The notes under the pieces are model-generated. The model searched no databases. It was given only the letters and a program-made list of their open reading frames with translations, and was not told the DNA's origin. DNA of 64,000 nt from Galeopsis tetrahit (lineage: Eukaryota; Streptophyta; Magnoliopsida; Lamiales; Lamiaceae), in NCBI GenBank assembly GCA_963675135.1, contig OY776133.1:35179494-35243493 (forward strand), written 5' to 3'. This document shows, in pieces, positions 45,988-57,144 of the stretch. The translations under genes were made by a program, and so were the position numbers. Within the stretch, counting starts at the first letter, position 1. The number at the start of each line of letters is the position of its first letter.

Positions 45988-46929
45988 GTGTACATCAAAT
46001 ATCTTGATGAACGAGCATGGAGGAGTTTACTGGCTGACTGGATTCAACCACGGACTGAAGCTGGTGATGATTCAGAATCTTCGACTTCTGATGTTGCATT
46101 AGATGTGCCAACATCTGTTATAACATTTGCCAGGTATCCATTATTTTCGATTACCAGTCTTGACTGTTTTAATAGATTTAATTATGATGAGACAGGTACA
46201 TCAAGAGAAAGTCACAACTGTGATTTGTCAAAGCTGGATAATGTCTTAATGATTGGTAACATAAAAAGAACAGGTTTGAGTTACAATGATATGTCTTTTA
46301 AACCTTCTTATGATAAAAAGCCTATTGTGTTTGTTAAGACAGAAGTAAAAGATGGTTCTAATATTTCTGCTAAAACACAAATCTCTCTTGGTAAGGTTGA
46401 AAAAGATTTTACATGCTATTACTGTTCTGAAAAAGGTTATAAACGTCCATATTGCTTAAAACTGAAAAGAGATATGAATTATTTTGAAAAGTTGCCTAAA
46501 ATGACACATCATTCTAAACAACATTCACTGAAAAGTGCTTTTGTGTATAAACCTGATATGTTCTGTAATGTTGTTCATATGTCATTAAAAGCATGTGTTC
46601 TTGATTTATGGTACTTTGATAGTGGCTGTTCTAGACACATGACAGGTCAACTTGAATTCTTATCAAATTATAAATCATATGATGGTGGAAATGTTATATA
46701 TGAAGGTGGTTCTAAAGGTAGGATCATTGGTAAAGGAACACTCAATGTTTCTGGTTTTCCAAAATTATCAAATATTTTACATGTTGAAGGATTACGTGCA
46801 AATTTGATTAGCATTAGTCAATTATGTGATGATGATCTACATGTTAAATTTGATAAATATTCTTGCTATGTTCTGGATAGAAATTTTGATTCTAAAAGTG
46901 ATAAAAGGATTCCTTTTAGGCTATTCTAG
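45988..46929 (+). pseudogene. Gag remnant and protease of the deleted SIRE-like element
   Basis: The frame reads a gag N-terminus (YLDERAWRSLLADWI), jumps to a Ser/Glu-rich stretch, then a zinc-knuckle-like CYYCSEKGYKRPYC in which the expected His is Tyr or Lys, and then protease WYFDSGCSRHMTG followed by the conserved GLRANLISISQLCDD. It ends at a stop just after a deletion junction near 46905, where the integrase tail continues in another frame. It could not make a working Gag: most of the capsid region and the knuckle His are gone. Confidence 0.8.
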
Positions 46930-47614
46930 AAATAGTAAAGCCTATAGAATTTACAATTTGAGAACATGTACTGTGCAAGAATGTCTAAATGTGGTATTTG
47001 ATGATGATGATGCTAGTCTTACAGGTCAATATATTGAAGATGATATCTCTGACCTTGTTGAAATTTCAAAGAGTTCTGAGAATTCTGATCAAACTCAAAC
47101 TGTTGCTTCAGATGAGGCCACATCTGAGCAAACATCCTCTGAAAAATCAGAATTATCAGAATATTTGCATGAATCTCAGAAGACCCCATCTACTAGAATT
47201 TCGAAAGATCATCCATCAGATCAAATCATTGAAGAACTGAATACTGGAGTACAAACTAGAAGAAGACTGGGTATGATCACAGAAGATGTAGTAAAGCCTA
47301 TATGCATGTCATCCAAATGCAATAAGGTAAACCATGTGTGTTATAATTCCTTGATAGAGCCTGGAAATATAAAAAAAACTTTGAATGATAAAAACTGGAT
47401 ATTTTGTGATTACACTATTGTTATTAATATATCTAAGAATCATGTGCAATATTCTTTGACAAAACATATAAGTATTAGACCTCATTTTATTAGAGATCTT
47501 GTTGAGAAGGAGATTGTGAAGTTGGAATACATATATGCTGAGAAACAACTTGCTGATATTTATGCAAAAGCCCTTGATGATAAAGAGGTTTTCATCCCTT
47601 CGAAAATCTCTTGA
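46905..47614 (+). pseudogene. Integrase tail, RT edge and RNase H tail joined by deletions
   Basis: Starting in the frame shifted at about 46905 it reads the copia integrase C-terminal motif GFLLGYSRNSKAYRIYNLR, an acidic linker, NTGVQTRRRL and the first residues of RT (IEPGNIKKTLNDKNWI). It then passes directly to the end of RNase H (KHISIRPHFIRDLVEKE, AEKQLADIYAKALD). The RT palm with its YVDD box is missing. The open frame across the joins suggests the deletions were not long ago or were in frame. Confidence 0.8.
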
Positions 47615-48588
47615 ATTATGCACTATCTGAAAAATTCTGACTAAATGTTGTATCAAATGTGGAAACATTTGAGACAACATATGGAATGGTCTATTAAATT
47701 TTTTTGGATATTTTTCTGTGTTAGAATTTAGATAATTCTTCTGTGTAAATGTTGTTTGAGCCTGGAAAATTTGTTGCAAAAATTTATGTTCTGAACATAC
47801 ATCTCTTAAATGCAAAAAAGGATCATAATTTAGATTCTTAAAAATCACTGAGTAACTATGGGACACGGAGCTCGCTACTACGATGTTCTCTTTTCAAAAG
47901 GTGATTAAAAATTGCATCAAATTATTCATATATCCATTGAGTAACTATGGGGCACGGAGTTCGCTACTACGATGCATTCTTTTCAAAAGATGGATCAATG
48001 TGAAATTGTGAAGAAAAAAAATGTGTGCAACACAAATGAAGCAAATTCATGTAAAAACAGTGTTGAGATATATGTGGGCCAACATTATGAGCGACATTGA
48101 AAATGACTCGAATTTCAGTTACCTTTATGAATTACTTATTTTTCTGAATATTAGATTGATTTCTCGAAATTATTAAATTTGATTTTTTTCAGGTCATTAT
48201 TTTATTTAGATATATTGCATTTTCTGTTTTAATTATTTTATTTATTGGGCAGTTTTTAATTCCCTGTTTCTCTCCCACCAACTTCACACGATCACTTACA
48301 TGAGAGAAGTTATTCATTTCACTTCCTATTTTTTTGAATTACTCCCATTATGTGTACAACTTCCAATTGATCTTCTCTACGTAAGTTCTTTTAATAAATT
48401 GAAATGTCTAGATATTTATATTGTTATTATATTTTACAACTTATGCACTGATTTTGAAAATATTATATGTAGTGGTATTTTACAGAGTATTGACTGTTCA
48501 TCACTGCATTTCAATTTGAAAGTGTTTAAAATTTTCCAAACTTTGAATTGTTCATTTAATTTGAATCTAGCTTACAGGTATTTAAAGG
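47615..48588 (+). other. Post-pol spacer of the deleted SIRE-like element
   Basis: Noncoding. It contains two direct copies of a block with GAGTAACTATGGG and CTACTACGATG (47850-47900 and 47939-47989). Function unknown. Confidence 0.5.
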
Positions 48589-48843
48589 ATGGAAAACACT
48601 TCACCATTCGATCAAAGCTCAAATACTAAAATCTCTTCTACCTCAGAAAATCGAACCCTAAACTTACTTGTTTCAATGGCGATTTCCCTACGTGTTCCAG
48701 AAAATGTTGAAACAACGACACCGAGATCACCATATCTTATGGTCAGTTCGATACAAGTACCTATTCCAAAATCCGAAACCTCCACTGAAATTTCTCAAAC
48801 ATCTACGCCCTTGACGTTTCAAACCATTAGACATTCATTCTGA
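48589..48843 (+). pseudogene. Short third-ORF remnant after pol
   Basis: 84 codons starting MENTSPFDQSSNTKISSTSE, Ser/Thr/Pro-rich, with no domain. Its place after pol is where SIRE-type elements carry an env-like ORF. It ends early and is not similar to the ORF at 9253-10603 as far as I can see. Confidence 0.35.
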
Positions 48844-49919
48844 AATGCAAAGCATTCACCCTCCTACTGAAACCATGAACCTGAAACCACTCAAAACCCT
48901 ACTGCTACTCAAAGTCTTCTGACTCTTCTTACAATAATGGCGACTTCACTGAATGTTTCTAAGAATGATGGAACGATCATGCCAGCATTACCACAGTTCA
49001 TGATCTTTTAATCTATTTGTTTCTCCTTTCCACACCAACAGGGGGAGAAACTGCATAAGATGCTGCACCTAATGCAAATTGTTGTAGATGAGAATTATCC
49101 TACTTGTTGAAAAGGGGAGTTTTACATCTATGGGGGAGTTTTGGAAAGATCATTTTGATGGGGAGTTGTTTTAGATGGTTCAAATTCACTTTGATTTAAC
49201 ATTACATTCTATTCTTGTTGTCTATTCTACACTTGAATTGATAGTTTGATATCTCTTAGTTTAGATGATTGCTTTTTAGTATAACATCTCTACTTTATTT
49301 GTTATCTACTATTGCATCAGGTTTGTTGTTGTCGAAAGGCCAAATTGGGGGAGATTGTTGATGTCGTGTCAATGTTGTGAAGAATGTCACAACATATTTG
49401 ACAACATCATTAATAATTCGTCCTTTCTTTATCAATCAACACTAATGGTGACAGTCAAGAAACAGAAGTTGTACAAGAAAGTGATAAGGCAGTAGCTGAA
49501 GATGCACAAGATGTTGATGTCATTAAGACCGTGCATGGAGATTTATGAAAGCATACAAACTAGATAAGTTATAAAGTGTGGGGGAGTTTGTGCAGATCCA
49601 TGAAGATGCAGCTGAAGTGTTATTCAACTCAATCCTCTCCTTTACTTATTTACATAACTTTTCTTTATTTGTTTGTAATGCTTGTAGGATTTTTATTTCT
49701 GTTATTTCTTTATTATTTTAGGATTTCATTTTGTTATTTATTTATGTTTTTAATCTAAACACATTGTTTGTAGTGTTTAGAGAAAGACTCGTTACTTACA
49801 TTTGGTGATTACGATTTTATGTCATTTACTTGATGTAAATTTTGTATATTTCTACTTTGAATATTTTTGTATGTTTAACATCAGAAGTGTTGTAGTAGAA
49901 AGGCCAAATTGGGGGAGAT
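48844..49919 (+). other. 3' untranslated region with two polypurine tracts
   Basis: Noncoding. GAAAGGCCAAATTGGGGGAG occurs twice, at about 49335-49354 and 49899-49918. The second precedes the 3' LTR. The first is followed by TGTTGATGTCGTG, an LTR-like start that soon diverges. Between them lies AGTGTGGGGGAGTTTGTG (about 49576). Confidence 0.6.
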
Positions 49920-51275
49920 TGTTGATGTTGTACATGTGATGTTTATTTTGATCCAACATTCCTGGCAACTCTGTTTGTCGAGTGTTGTACAAAATGTTCC
50001 ATCACTTTGGTCAACATCATAATTTGCCCTTTCTCCTAACACTAACTCCAATTTTAGATGTTGTTCTTAATGTCCTTTTATGCAGGTCAAGCGGTTGCAT
50101 AAATACAAGGAGTGAGAAGTTAAGAGCATGCATGGTGATTCCTACTTTTAAGGAGTTCGTGGAGGAGGTTATAGATCATATAAAAACTGATCTATGAAGG
50201 TTGCATGCAGTTGAAAACGTGGTCAATTAATAGAGGACTAATGCAACAGTATGATAGATTGTTGTAGACCCAATCAACATATGTATCATACTTATTTCGT
50301 CTAGGAGATTATATGTATAGACCTAAAAGGGAGGTAGTTTCATATAGTCAATTAGATTTTTCAAACCTTTCTAAAAGGTTGTTGCTGATGTTGTACCCGT
50401 GATGTGCAGAATGTTCCATCACTTTGGTCAACATCATAAATCGCCTAACTCCGAATTTTCTATGTTGTTTGTAATGTTCCTTTGATGCAGTTAGAAGATG
50501 TGGACGTGTCCAGGTCATGCAGATTGCATAAGGAGTGAGAGAATTGCAAGCACAAATGGAAGTTAAGCCTAAATTGGAAGTTACCTTATTTTAAGGAGTT
50601 AAGGGGAAGTTACATAGATCATGTGATCTATGGGAGTTGAAGGCTGACGAAATTTATCTATATATAGAGGCTGTCTTCAATGTTTCAACGGGAGAAGAAA
50701 GAAGACACATTCATTACTAAAGCTATCGAGTGCTTAGTGCATTTAGCTTTAGGAAAATCTGTGATTCTTCTCCATGGTAGATCATGTAAAAATCGATCTA
50801 CATGATGTTGGGGCAGTAGGATTTGAAGCCTATAAAAAAGATCTTGCCTCAATACAAGATAGACAAGAGAGAAAGCTAAACTAGATTACTAGTCTATGGA
50901 ATGCGCAACGCTTCTAGTTAGGAATATTATTTGTTCTTTCTTGTAGATTAGTACACACTTATAAACCCGAATACTTGTGTGCTTAATCATTGTCTTTTTA
51001 CTAGAATTTTATGTTAGATCTATAAGGGAGATAGTTTCATATTTTCTAGTAATCTTTTCAAACTCATTCGAGTTGTAGTTGTTCAAAACCTTATAAGGTT
51101 GTTGATTTGATTCACTGATATTATAATTAATATAAGTGATTCGTGTAGATTATTTTTAATCTACAAAATTTTTGAATATTCTGTTGTTTCGTGCATTTTA
51201 ATTTCCGCTGCCAAATGTTGTTTGGATAGTGCCAACACAACAGACAACACCTCTGATTTCACACGCACACACACT
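49920..51275 (+). repeat. 3' LTR of the deleted SIRE-like element
   Basis: Starts TGTTGATGTTGTACATG immediately after the polypurine tract, ends near CACACACACT. About 20 point differences and one 18-bp tandem insertion (near 50574) relative to the 5' LTR. Confidence 0.88.
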
Positions 51276-51921
51276 CTTTTAAAAAATGCATGACAGGTAG
51301 TGTATATACTAAATTAGAAATTAGGGTTTGTCTAGTTTAGGGAGTGTATCTATTAATGAGGTGTATTTACTAGTGAAACTTTTACTAAGGTATTGTGGAT
51401 ATTTTTACAGTATTATTAATATAAAAAAGATGGAGGTATAAATAATTGTACCCATTGTGCAACTGAACTGAAATTTCAGCTCAATTTATTCTTCTTCTTT
51501 TTTGTATCTAATTACTTGATTATCAAGTTCTTTTCCTTTATTAACTTGAGCAAAATAATAGGTATGTGTTTTGCCTTCTAATGTATTTCAATTTACCTAT
51601 AAAATTAGTAAAACATTTTTTTGTTGTGTTCAAGTATAATTAGAATTTAATATAAATAATAAATTTAATTATATAAAATTAAATAAAATAAATAAATTTC
51701 AAACAATTATTATCACACTAATGTTTTACTAATATAATCTGTCATCCATTAGTATGAATATGAGCCTCAAAATCAAATACGCAGATAAAAATTGGAGAAG
51801 CTCAAATCTGAAGTAGCTAGCTAGAGTTTTTTTTTTTTTTTTGCACCGAGTAGCTAGCTAGAGATGATCTATGTCTTTTTTTTTTTTGAAAAAAAAAAAA
51901 AAAAATGATCTATGTCAAATA
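51276..51921. other. AT-rich intergenic sequence
   Basis: No gene or clear repeat apart from T and A homopolymers (51828-51842, 51873-51905) and a repeated GTAGCTAGCTAGAG word on either side of the first. Confidence 0.4.
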
Positions 51922-52605
51922 CTCCCTCCGTCCTGTGATTATTTGCTCACTTTTCTTATACACTACAAAAAAAAGTCTGATTTTGATACCGAAATTTTGA
52001 GACGGACACCTAATCCGTCTCTAATAGATACGGATTAGATACGGATTTGTTAAAAAATCGAGATTTGAAACCGAAAATAAAACCGTCTCTCATTATAAAC
52101 AGATTAGATACGACTTTTAGTTTCGAAAGTTTTAGATACTTCGAAAGTTTTAGATACATACGTGACTTTCAATTTCGAGAGTTTTAGATACGGATTAGAT
52201 ACATATACCACAGTCTCTAAACAATCAATTTTTTCTCCCCAATATAAAACGAGACAAGGTGGTACACAAAATTTGCGATACGGAATCTAACCATCTCTAA
52301 TCTGTATCTAATTAGTCAAATGATAAAATTAAATTAAAAAATAAATCAAAACATTATGTATATAGAGAATTGAGAAAACCTTATTTATATAGAGAATTGA
52401 GAATGAGAGAATATGTACCGGTGAATTGAGTTATATTAATTTTATTTACTCTTTTATTTAATTAATAAATAGTAAAAAAAAATAATTAATATATCTTCTA
52501 TGTATCGGATAAATATAAATGTTAGAATTACTATGTAGATATATTTTAGGATAGATATAGATATTATAATAATAATAATATTATATTATATCTTAATTCC
52601 ATATG

Positions 52606-52608
<3 letters not shown>

Positions 52609-52660
<52 letters not shown>
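52609..52660. repeat. (AT)n microsatellite
   Basis: About 26 AT units, in the left arm of the CACTA element. Confidence 0.95.
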
Positions 52661-52662
<2 letters not shown>

Positions 52663-53667
52663 ATTGATTCTTTAATCAAAATATTCCAGGAATTGATTCT
52701 CGTATATCAATTTTGTAGATTAAAAAAAAAAAAGGAGGTGTCATTTAATAATTTTTTAAATTTGTATAGTATTTTTTAAAAAGATTAAAAAACAATTCTA
52801 TCATCAATTTAGAAAAAGTATAAACTATCCAAGAATTTATTCTCTAATCAACGTACGTATATCAATTTTGTTTGTATGAACGTTAGATTAAATAAAAAGA
52901 GTCATTCAATCATTTTTAAAAGTTTCTAAATCTTTATAAAACTATTATTAAGACTTATAAAAAAACTTGTATAGTATTTTTTAAAAAGTTTTAGATTAAA
53001 AAATAATTATATCATCCACTTAAAAAAAGTATAAATACTTGAATGGTAAAATAGTCTAAATAGCGATCAATTGAGATAAAAATTAAAAATCATTTTGGGT
53101 CAAAATGAACTTGAAATAAAAATTGAAAATCTTTTTATAGAAATTAATTTTATTTTATTTTACTAAATTTGTAAAAAATATATTTTAAAGGAAATTAAAC
53201 CTAATCCCTATCTAATAATGTCAATTTTTTTCCATTTTTTGAAAATAAATATAGAGTACCTAATCTCTATCTTGAAAATAAGTTTATATAATAAATAGAG
53301 ATATTATAATAATACATGGAAATATATATATTATGAAAATATATATCCATTATTGAAAATAAGTTTATATAATAAATAGAGATATTATAATAATATTATG
53401 TTATATATTCCATATATATTATGTTATATATTCCATATCTTTTACATGGAAATATATATATTATGAAAATATATATATAATAAATGGGCTAATAACAATA
53501 ATTCATGAATTTCTTAAGTAGGTCAATCGAACGCAATAATAATGTTGTCTCTAAGATTGAAGAGGCAAGTTGTGCATCTCAAACCTTTATTATAATATAT
53601 CAATTCGCATGCTAGAACACACATACACGTACACATAACTAAATTCAAGTAGGCAAACACCTTGAAT

Positions 53668-53753
53668 CAATGTCACATTGAGTAAATCTCAAGATAATAT
53701 TGACTCAATTCAATGTCACATTGAGTAAATCTCAAGATAATATTGACTCAATT
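53668..53753 (+). repeat. Perfect 43-bp tandem duplication
   Basis: A block starting CAATGTCACATTGAG and ending ATTGACTCAATT occurs at 53668-53710 and 53711-53753. Confidence 0.93.
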
Positions 53754-53929
53754 CAGGATTCATTTAGGACTCGTTGGATACAAATTTCATACATCCGAGT
53801 TTGCATCAAGAAGATCGAGTACAAACAAAGATTGTAGTCGTTGAAGTAGAATATACGGTGGTTGAGAAATTCTCATATGCACCGGTGCACACGATTTTTT
53901 TTACCCTATTATATAAAACATCCCTTTCC

Positions 53930-54260
53930 ATTTATGTTCTTCAACAAAGACGTTTTTCTTTCCTTCTCCTCCATTTCTCTTCCGCTAAATTTCTCTCCGT
54001 CTCAGCCGTGGATTCGCCTTATCTCCTTCGTCTCTTTCAGCCATTAATTCCGCAGACCTTCCTTTCCACCGTCTCTGTAGGCGGAACCTAGCGCGCAGCC
54101 GCTAGTTTCCGTCGCCTTAGTGGGCGGAACGCGCCGTCGCCGTCTCGCGTAGCTTAGATTCTTCGTTGTGTTGCCTCTACATCGTCGCCGCCTGTCGCCG
54201 CCTGCAACAGTGCCCATTCGCCGCGTCGGTGTCCTGTAATTCGACTTAATCTGGTAATTC
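53930..54260 (+). other. GC-richer leader-like segment, possibly captured host sequence
   Basis: Markedly richer in C and G than its surroundings, with CT-rich leader composition followed by CGTCGCCGCC-type words, like the 5' end of a plant gene. The sequence then turns AT-rich after a possible GT donor (CTG|GTAATTC, about 54252). The open frames here (53774-54091 plus, 54044-54262 minus) have no domain. Capture by the CACTA element is an inference. Confidence 0.4.
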
Positions 54261-54522
54261 AATTTCGTTTAGGGATTCGATTTAATTCCATGAATTTGAT
54301 TTTGTTTAGGAATTTATGTACATCGATTTAACAAACTTGGACCAATCTGTTTTAAGTATTGTGCTAATCTTTCACTTGTTTAATTCTAATCGCGCTTCAA
54401 AAGATTTACTAGTCTTTTTTCTTCTTGGGTCAAGAACTGGTTTAATTTTTGAATTTAGGATGTTTAAATTTCTGAAAATATCAGAATTCATTAGTTTTTT
54501 CCTCAAATAATTTGTTCAATCT

Positions 54523-55676
54523 TTGATGAGATATAATTTTCAGACTAGTCGATGACTCAGGTGTATTTAATTTAATTACTTGTAAATTGGACAAACATAA
54601 ATTGAAGAAATCGACACATGTCCCTTCTCTTGACCCCAAATGTTGTACTTTTACCTGATGCAGTGTGTCATTCTTCCATTATCACGTTTTTACAGCCAAG
54701 GGAGCAGAAGAGAAGTCACAGTGAATTGTTATTGCAATGGGGACTTGGATTTGAAAAAGGGGAAAAAATACTAAAAAGAAATAAAATAAGTAGGAGTATC
54801 AATCTGAATTTCTTTAGTTTTGTGTGATTAATTAATGGAGTATATGTTTTGGTTTCTTAATCTCTCCTTATTTTGTGCCTTTTTAATGTGTCAGATAGTA
54901 GGCTATCTTTACAGATCTGGAAATCTTATTTTCATCACTTTTGTAGTTAGGAATTTGGCTCTTGATCTTCAATTTGTTGACTTATACAGTATATGATTTG
55001 GCCAGCATTATGAAGATACTAATAACCCATCAAGATTAATGAATTCTGCAGTCATTAAGTGCTCAAATTGATATTCTTCTTCCAGACTACACCACATAAG
55101 AGAGGTATTTGAAATGGTACAAAGGCTTTGAAATTTGTCCCCATGATCATCCGTTGCAAGTAAGTCATTTCTTTTCGCTACCGTTGTCATGTGGATATTT
55201 GAGAAATTTCTATTTATTGAATTGAACTTCATTATATATTAAAGTTGATGAGCCACTCACTATATTATGTAACTATTAAATCCTTAAGTAAAAATAGTTG
55301 CTCTATACGCGGTGATTGCTCTGTGGCCATTCATGGTTTTGTATTTCAATTATTTCAAATGCTTATAATGGTTTGATAGTGTTTCAACACAAAATATGAG
55401 AATTCCTTCATGAAACAGAATCATCGTGATTAGGAATAGGAAACATCAATCGTTGATGAGATGTAATTTTTAAACTCGTCGATGACTCAGGTGTATTTAA
55501 TTTACTTTTAAATTGGACAAGCATAAATGAAAGAAATCGATATATGTCCGTTCTCTTAACCCAAATGTTGTACTTTTACATGATGTAGTGTGCCATTCTT
55601 CCATTAACACGGTTTTACAGCTAAGAGAGCAGAAGAGAAGCCACAATGAATTTTTATTTCCATGGGGACTTGGATC
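54523..55676 (+). repeat. Diverged direct duplication of about 225 bp inside the CACTA element
   Basis: 54523-54752 and 55455-55676 share CGTCGATGACTCAGGTG-like sequence, AAATGTTGTACTTTTAC and GAGCAGAAGAGAAG, then GGGGACTTGGAT. Each has TTTTACAG before the purine-rich block, like an intron-exon border. The sequence between them (54753-55454) is AT-rich with no gene. Confidence 0.7.
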
Positions 55677-56204
55677 AATAGGTATAATTAAGCTATAAAT
55701 CTTGAGAAGTTGCCAGAAATTAGTATTTGCTTGCATCTTCTTCATATGAACGTTGAGAATTAATGTATGTGTCTTTATTCAACATTACCAAGTCTGCATT
55801 TGTAGATAGTTTTTGAATATTTGAAGCATTTTTTTTTTGGCTTTGTTATCTTGTTAAGCTTACATGTGATTCTTAATTGTAATATTAAAAAGTGTAACTG
55901 TTGTTACTCAAAAGTGTAGTTCTTTTTTATTGAAAAGTGGTAATTGTTGTTATTTAAAATTGTTGTTCTTTATTATTGAAAAGTGTTAATTGTTTTATTG
56001 AAAAGTCTAATCGTTGTTACTCAAAAGTGTAGTTATTTCTTATTGAAAAGTGACAATTGTTGTTATTGAAAAGTGTGGTTTTTTCTTATTCAAAAGTGGT
56101 AATTGTTGTTACTGAAAAGTGGTAATTATTTTTATTGAAAAATGTAGTTTTTTTCTTATTGAAACGTGGTAATTGTTCTTACTAAAAAGTGTCTTATTGA
56201 AATG
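55677..56204. repeat. GAAAAGTG-rich degenerate repeat, left flank of the minisatellite
   Basis: From about 55885 the motif GAAAAGTG(T/G) recurs every 20-25 bases with TTGTTA and TTCTTTTTTATT spacers, less regular than the array at 57145-58360. The LINE remnant has separated the two. No gene at 55677-55885. Confidence 0.7.
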
Positions 56205-57140
56205 CAGCAAGTTCGGACACTCTACGAATTTATGTACTCCTATGACGCGTATGGGCAGGAAGAGCCATGGTAAAGAAAATGAGAAGAGGGGCAAGGAGGT
56301 TAAGGAAATGGAGGTGGATGAGTTAGGCTTCATTCAAATCAAGGGAAAGACTACGGGAGGAGGTCAGTGGAGTCCTAAGGATGATGAGGGCAGAATTCAG
56401 GGTGACGATGAAGAGGGAAAGGAGGGGAAGATAAAGAGTGGAAGGTTTGATGTCCTAGGGGATATGGAGGAGGACAATGACCAGATTATGGAGGAAAAAC
56501 AGAATGAGGTGGAAGAGGCTATGGAGGCCAAGAGAGGACAGAATCTGGAGGGTACCAAGGCTGAAACTGGCCAGAATCTGGTTCTAAGAAGAAAGGGAGT
56601 GCCTAGTCTTAGAAACAGGCCATTACCGAGGCCTACTACTGCGGAAATTAGAGGAGACAGCTGGGAGGTTGGAGAGGTCTCAAAGGTTGCCAAAAAAGAA
56701 AGCAACACAAGGGGAGGAAAGGTGATGCACCACGGAATGAGGAATGGCTAAATTTCGACATAAAGTGGTGAAGTATCTGGCCTATTACGTGTTGTTTTGT
56801 TGGCTGTAATTATTTCTGGGCAAATACATCATGGAGAGGCAGTGGAGGAGCAGTAGTGATGCAATTGTAAGGGCTGAAGTGGAGGATATCATCCACTTAA
56901 AAAAGGTATTTGATAGGTGTATGTTTGTAATATTTCTACTAGGAACATCAATGGGCATGTCCGTTGGTAATAGTAATCAAGGTTACGTAGATAACACCAT
57001 GATTGGTAGTCGAGTTAGTGTTGATGAATTGTATAGAGATCTAAGGATAGGAATCTGTACTTTTGGTGGCGTTTTCCCTTCCGGGATAAGCGTTTTTTGA
57101 GTAATAAAATTTTTACTTTTTGCTCAAAAAAAAAAAAAAA
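56205..57140 (+). pseudogene. LINE (non-LTR retrotransposon) remnant with poly(A) tail
   Basis: The frame at 56173-56751 reads a zinc-knuckle-like CSKFGHSTNLC and then an acidic/basic linker with GRFDVLGDMEED, as in the end of plant LINE ORF1. ORF2 (endonuclease and RT) is absent. A second short frame (about 56831-57100) is unassigned. The piece ends with AATAAAATTTTTAC, CTTTTTGCTC and a run of about 18 A's (57126-57143), the mark of LINE insertion. It sits inside the GAAAAGTG repeat, so target duplications cannot be told from repeat copies. Confidence 0.65.
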
Positions 57141-57144
57141 AAGT

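Larger units (their letters stand above)
44544..51275 (+). mobile_element. Internally deleted SIRE-like copia element
   Basis: About 6.7 kb with two 1.33-1.36-kb LTRs starting TGTTGATGTTGTACATG, a primer-binding site (TTGGTATCAGAG, 45884-45895) and a polypurine tract (TTGGGGGAGATTG, ending at 49920). Pol is reduced to three joined remnants: most of gag, most of integrase, nearly all of RT and most of RNase H are absent. LTRs are about 98 percent identical by eye; the 3' one has an extra 18 bp near 50574. No 5-bp duplication was found (ATAAG before, CTCTT or similar after). Confidence 0.88.

Noticed and set aside
47309..47866. 185-codon minus-strand frame
   Set aside because: Runs antisense to the pol remnant; the plus strand carries the recognisable copia motifs.
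56397..56708. Minus-strand Ser/Pro-rich frame
   Set aside because: Shadow of the LINE ORF1 linker on the other strand.
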